From positions 1 to 64,000 of the forward strand of contig NZ_JANZXA010000014.1 in assembly GCF_025153475.1 (NCBI RefSeq): a stretch of 64,000 nt of DNA, read 5' to 3'. The stretch comes from Novosphingobium mangrovisedimenti (GTDB taxonomy: Bacteria; Pseudomonadota; Alphaproteobacteria; Sphingomonadales; Sphingomonadaceae). This document shows, in pieces, positions 61,260 to 64,000 of this stretch. Every line of letters begins with the position of its first letter. Position 1 is the first letter of the stretch. The position numbers and the translations under genes are program-made. The notes under the pieces were generated by a model. That model worked only from the letters and a program-made list of their open reading frames with translations. It was not told the DNA's origin and did no database searches.

Positions 61260-61649
61260 ATGGCCCACGCAACCGTGGAATGGACCGATAATCTGGAAGG
61301 CGAGTTCGACCTCAAGGCACTGCTTTCGCTGATCGCGGAAGAAATGCGCGAGCGCTCGGACGGTGTCTTCCCCGTAGGCGGCATTCGCGTGCGCGCGATC
61401 AGGCTGACGGACTATGTCATCGCCGACGGGAAGGGGGCGGACGACGCCTTCATCAATATCGACGTGAAGATGGGGGCGGGGCGTTCCGAAGCGTTCCGCA
61501 AGGCCTTCTTCCAGCAGATGTTCGATGCCGTGAAGGCGCAGCTTGGCGATCTGTTCGAACGCCGCCCGCTCGCGCTCTCGCTCTACGTCGAGGAAGCGGA
61601 AGGGTGGAAGCACAACACCATCCATGCCCGGTTGAAGAAAGCAGGATAA
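61260..61649 (+). CDS. hpaF: 5-carboxymethyl-2-hydroxymuconate delta-isomerase, Pro1 missing
   Basis: 129 residues. The CHMI pattern is clear: VEWTDNL at the N-terminus, GVFPVGGIRVRAIR, INIDVKMGAGRSEAFRK and LALSLYVEE. CHMI is a tautomerase-superfamily enzyme whose Pro1 (after Met) is the catalytic base. This one begins MAHATVEW, so Ala takes the Pro1 place. Either another residue serves as base, the activity is low, or the start is misread; no in-frame start nearby gives MP. The start codon has GAGGA upstream. Confidence 0.8.
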   Translation: MAHATVEWTDNLEGEFDLKALLSLIAEEMRERSDGVFPVGGIRVRAIRLTDYVIADGKGADDAFINIDVKMGAGRSEAFRKAFFQQMFDAVKAQLGDLFERRPLALSLYVEEAEGWKHNTIHARLKKAG

Positions 61650-62455
61650 TGGCTCTTTCCCCGAAGATCATAGACGAACTCGCCGCGCGGCTGGATGTCG
61701 CCGAAAAGACCCGCACGCAGGTGGGGCAGTTCTCGCTGGAACATCCGGAGATGACGCTGGAGGACGGCTATGCCGTCAGCCGCGCCTGGGTGCGTCACAA
61801 ACTGGCCGAAGGGCGCAGCGTCATCGGGCACAAGATCGGCCTGACCAGCCGGGCGATGCAGCGCTCGTCGAACGTCGACGAGCCGGACTTCGGCACGCTG
61901 CTGGACGACATGCTGTTCCTCGACGGGCACGACATTCCGATGGACCGCTTCATCGAACCGCGCGTGGAAGTGGAACTGGCCTTTATCCTCAAGCAGCCGC
62001 TCAAGGGGCCGGGCTGCACGCTCTACGACGTGCTCAACGCCACCGACTACGTGACGCCGGCGATCGAGATCATCGATGCGCGCATCGAGCGCATCGACAA
62101 GGCAACGGGCAAGACCCGCAAGGTGTTCGACACGATTTCGGACAATGCCGCCAATGCCGGGATCGTGCTGGGCGGACGGCCGGTGAAGCCCGATGCGGTG
62201 GACCTGCGCTGGGTTTCAGCGCTGCTCTATCGCAATGGCGTGATCGAGGAATCGGGCGTCGCGGCGGCGGTTCTGAACCACCCGGCGAACGGTCCCGCCT
62301 GGCTCGCCAACAAGATCGCGCCGCATGGCGAGCAGTTGGAGCCCGGCCAGATCGTGCTGGGCGGCAGCTTCACCGCACCGGTCTTCGCCCGCGCTGGGGA
62401 CAGCTTCCATGTCGATTACGGCCCGCTGGGCAGCATTTCGGTGAGGTTCGTATGA
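61649..62455 (+). CDS. hpaH: 2-oxo-hept-4-ene-1,7-dioate hydratase
   Basis: 268 residues of the hydratase/decarboxylase fold, third paralogue in the window. GHKIGLTSRAMQRSSNV, EPRVEVELAFIL and SDNAANAGIVLGG are the active-site blocks. It adds water to the HpaG product. ATG 61649 overlaps the hpaF stop by one base (TAATG). The ~268 length is usual for HpaH. Confidence 0.87.
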   Translation: MALSPKIIDELAARLDVAEKTRTQVGQFSLEHPEMTLEDGYAVSRAWVRHKLAEGRSVIGHKIGLTSRAMQRSSNVDEPDFGTLLDDMLFLDGHDIPMDRFIEPRVEVELAFILKQPLKGPGCTLYDVLNATDYVTPAIEIIDARIERIDKATGKTRKVFDTISDNAANAGIVLGGRPVKPDAVDLRWVSALLYRNGVIEESGVAAAVLNHPANGPAWLANKIAPHGEQLEPGQIVLGGSFTAPVFARAGDSFHVDYGPLGSISVRFV

Positions 62456-63216
62456 CGAGCGCGAACACCTTCATCGCCCGGCTTGGCGAAGGGCAGGCGC
62501 TGCTGGGGCTCTGGCAGGCGCTGGCCAATCCCTATACGGCGGAGATCTGCGCCGGTGCCGGATACGACTGGCTGCTCTTCGATGGCGAACATGCGCCCAA
62601 CACCAGCCAGACCCTGCTGGCGCAGCTGCAGGCCGTCGCCCCGTATGACGTGGAGCCGATTGCCCGCGTGCCGGTAGGCGAACCGGTTGCGATCAAGCAG
62701 TATCTGGACATCGGTTTTGCAACGCTGCTGGTTCCAATGGTGGACAGCGCCGCCCAGGCCGAAGCGGTCGTTGCCGCCTCGCGCTTTCCGCCTCTCGGCG
62801 TGCGCGGCGTGGCCAGTGCGACCAGCCGCGCCTCGGGTTTCGGTGCGCGGGCGGATTATCTTGCCCGCGCCCATGAGCGGGTCGCGCTGATCGCGCAGAT
62901 CGAGAGCCGTGCCGGGCTCGATGCGATCGATGCGATTGCCGCCGTGGAAGGGATCGACGCCCTGTTTATCGGGCCGGCCGATCTGGCCGCCTCGCTCGGC
63001 CATCTGGGGCAGCCGGGGCATCCCGAAGTGCAGGATGCGGTCGCGCATGCGCTCGCCCGGATCACCGCGGCCGGAAAGCCTGCCGGCATCTTCGCGCTCT
63101 CTCCCGAAGATGCTCGCGCCAAGATCGCCGACGGCTTCGCCTTCGTGTCGGTCGGCACCGACATCGGCCTTCTCGCCAAGGGAAGCACGGCCCTGCTGGA
63201 GCAGGCGAAGGGATAG
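62452..63216 (+). CDS. hpaI: 4-hydroxy-2-oxo-heptane-1,7-dioate aldolase
   Basis: 254-residue class II pyruvate aldolase of the HpcH/HpaI family. GLWQALANPYTAEI, FDGEHAPN (with His45-like base), QIESRAGLDAIDAIAAV (metal Glu) and FIGPADLAASLG (metal Asp) are conserved. It cleaves the HpaH product to pyruvate and succinic semialdehyde, feeding the dehydrogenase at 57255. Last gene of the operon; ATGA overlap with hpaH. Confidence 0.9.
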   Translation: MTSANTFIARLGEGQALLGLWQALANPYTAEICAGAGYDWLLFDGEHAPNTSQTLLAQLQAVAPYDVEPIARVPVGEPVAIKQYLDIGFATLLVPMVDSAAQAEAVVAASRFPPLGVRGVASATSRASGFGARADYLARAHERVALIAQIESRAGLDAIDAIAAVEGIDALFIGPADLAASLGHLGQPGHPEVQDAVAHALARITAAGKPAGIFALSPEDARAKIADGFAFVSVGTDIGLLAKGSTALLEQAKG

Positions 63217-63276
63217 CCGCCACACGCACCCGGAAAATGAGGGGCGATCCGGCCGAAAGCCGGCTCGGAGCGCCAC

Positions 63277-63314
63277 TTGCAAAACATGTGAAGCAAATAT
63301 ATAACGCGTTAAAT
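63277..63314 (+). promoter_or_regulatory. Rieske gene promoter with MarR-type palindrome
   Basis: A -35 TTGCAA (63277-63282), exactly 17 bases, and -10 TATAAC (63300-63305). The dyad ATATAACGCGTTAAAT (63299-63314) covers the -10 and is the best palindrome of the three, with one mismatched pair. ATG 63373 is 58 bases downstream of it. Confidence 0.7.
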
Positions 63315-63372
63315 TAATTGCGGGCGAGCGAATCCGCTGCGAGAACAACGCGTTGGATGAAGGGGAATAACC

Positions 63373-64000
63373 ATGCTGAGCGCATATTCGATGCCCGAAG
63401 GGCAGTACGAGGCGGGACTGACCGAGGTCGGGCGTGGAACGCCGATGGGCGAACTGCTCCGCCGCTACTGGCATCCGGTCGGCCTCGTCGAGGACGCCTG
63501 CGCTACCCCCCGCCAGATCAAGGTGCTGGGCGAGGACCTCATCCTCTTTCGCGACGGCAGCGGCAGGCCGGGTCTGCTGCACCCGCGCTGCGCCCATCGC
63601 GGATCGTCGCTACTGTATGGCCGCACGGAAGAGCGCGGCATTCGCTGCTGCTATCATGGCTGGCTGTTCGACGTGGACGGCAATTGCCTCGAGCAGCCCT
63701 GCGAGCCGAAGCAGGGCGCGGCGTCCTGTTCGAGGGTCCAGCAGCCGGGCTATCCGGTCGAGGAGCGCTACGGTCTGATCTTCGCCTACATGGGGCCGCT
63801 TGAGCGCAAGCCGGAACTGCCGCGTTACAACGTGCTGGAAAATCTGGAGCCGGGCGAGATCATCGAGGCCGACGACAACAGCATCGGCAGCGGTGGCCCG
63901 GTGATCGTGCCGTGCAACTGGCTGCAGCATTTCGAGAACGTGATGGACCCGTTCCACGTGCCGATCCTGCACGGGTCCTTCAGTGGCCTGCAGTTCAACG
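63373..64000 (+). CDS. Rieske oxygenase alpha subunit, phthalate dioxygenase/VanA-like, N-terminal part
   Basis: Open from ATG 63373 to the window end (209 codons visible). RRYWHPVGLVED starts the Rieske domain, with ligands CAHRG and CCYHGW (C-x-H, 17 residues, C-x2-H). NWLQHFENVMDPFHVPILHG begins the mononuclear iron site with His-x4-His. The family includes phthalate 4,5-dioxygenase and vanillate O-demethylase. Under the same operator type as hpa, it could make homoprotocatechuate, for example by demethylating homovanillate; this is a guess. Confidence 0.82.
   Translation, partial: MLSAYSMPEGQYEAGLTEVGRGTPMGELLRRYWHPVGLVEDACATPRQIKVLGEDLILFRDGSGRPGLLHPRCAHRGSSLLYGRTEERGIRCCYHGWLFDVDGNCLEQPCEPKQGAASCSRVQQPGYPVEERYGLIFAYMGPLERKPELPRYNVLENLEPGEIIEADDNSIGSGGPVIVPCNWLQHFENVMDPFHVPILHGSFSGLQFN

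Overview
The window reads as GC-rich chromosome or large-plasmid DNA from an aromatic-degrading alphaproteobacterium, most likely a sphingomonad (Novosphingobium/Sphingobium type). That placement is an inference from codon use, the gene families and the mosaic of catechol and homoprotocatechuate clusters; there is no rRNA or tRNA to confirm it. Most genes are tightly packed, with many 4-base stop/start overlaps.

Layout. 1-710: the tail of a phenol-hydroxylase-type reductase and a DmpQ/XylT-like ferredoxin; the first ~130 bases do not look like the reductase. 855-6626: a secreted beta-helix protein and an ABC efflux operon (ATPase, FtsX permease, HlyD-type adaptor). 6787-10146: a large exported TPR-CHAT protein. 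10355-10484: an IS3-family end remnant. 10538-14666: an EnvZ/OmpR-like pair, a secreted Gly/Ala/Thr-rich protein, an EF-hand protein and a sterol-desaturase-family protein. 14753-19777: a zinc alcohol dehydrogenase, AraC and TetR regulators and an acyl-CoA dehydrogenase.

19812-29427: a catechol meta-cleavage operon with a divergent LysR gene. It holds catechol 2,3-dioxygenase, hydroxymuconic semialdehyde dehydrogenase, tautomerase, decarboxylase, hydratase, aldolase and acylating acetaldehyde dehydrogenase, plus a second reactivating-type ferredoxin; the hydrolase branch is absent. 29866-39389: on the opposite strand, a complete benzoate/catechol ortho-cleavage operon (catB-catC-catA-benA-benB-benD-pcaI-pcaJ-pcaD-pcaF) with a divergent CatM/BenM-like LysR gene and an ATAC-N7-GTAT operator. 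The benzoate dioxygenase reductase gene benC is missing.

39439-51349: a vitamin B12 island. Two divergent cobalamin riboswitches drive, leftward, btuB, a DUF1636 gene and the lower cobalamin pathway (cobT, ribazole phosphatase, cobS, cobC, cobD, cobQ, cobU), and rightward, a BtuM-like transporter, cobO and a frameshifted cobB.

51813-64000: a MarR regulator, a pair of S10 serine carboxypeptidase-like exported proteins, a full homoprotocatechuate meta-cleavage pathway (HpaE, SSADH, HpaG1/G2, LigA-like plus LigB-type dioxygenase, HpaF, HpaH, HpaI) and the start of a Rieske oxygenase. Three near-identical 16-base palindromes (consensus ATTTAACACGTTAAAT) overlap sigma70-like promoters in front of the S10 pair, the hpa operon and the Rieske gene. 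They point to one MarR-controlled regulon joining these units, which is the most novel-looking system in the window.
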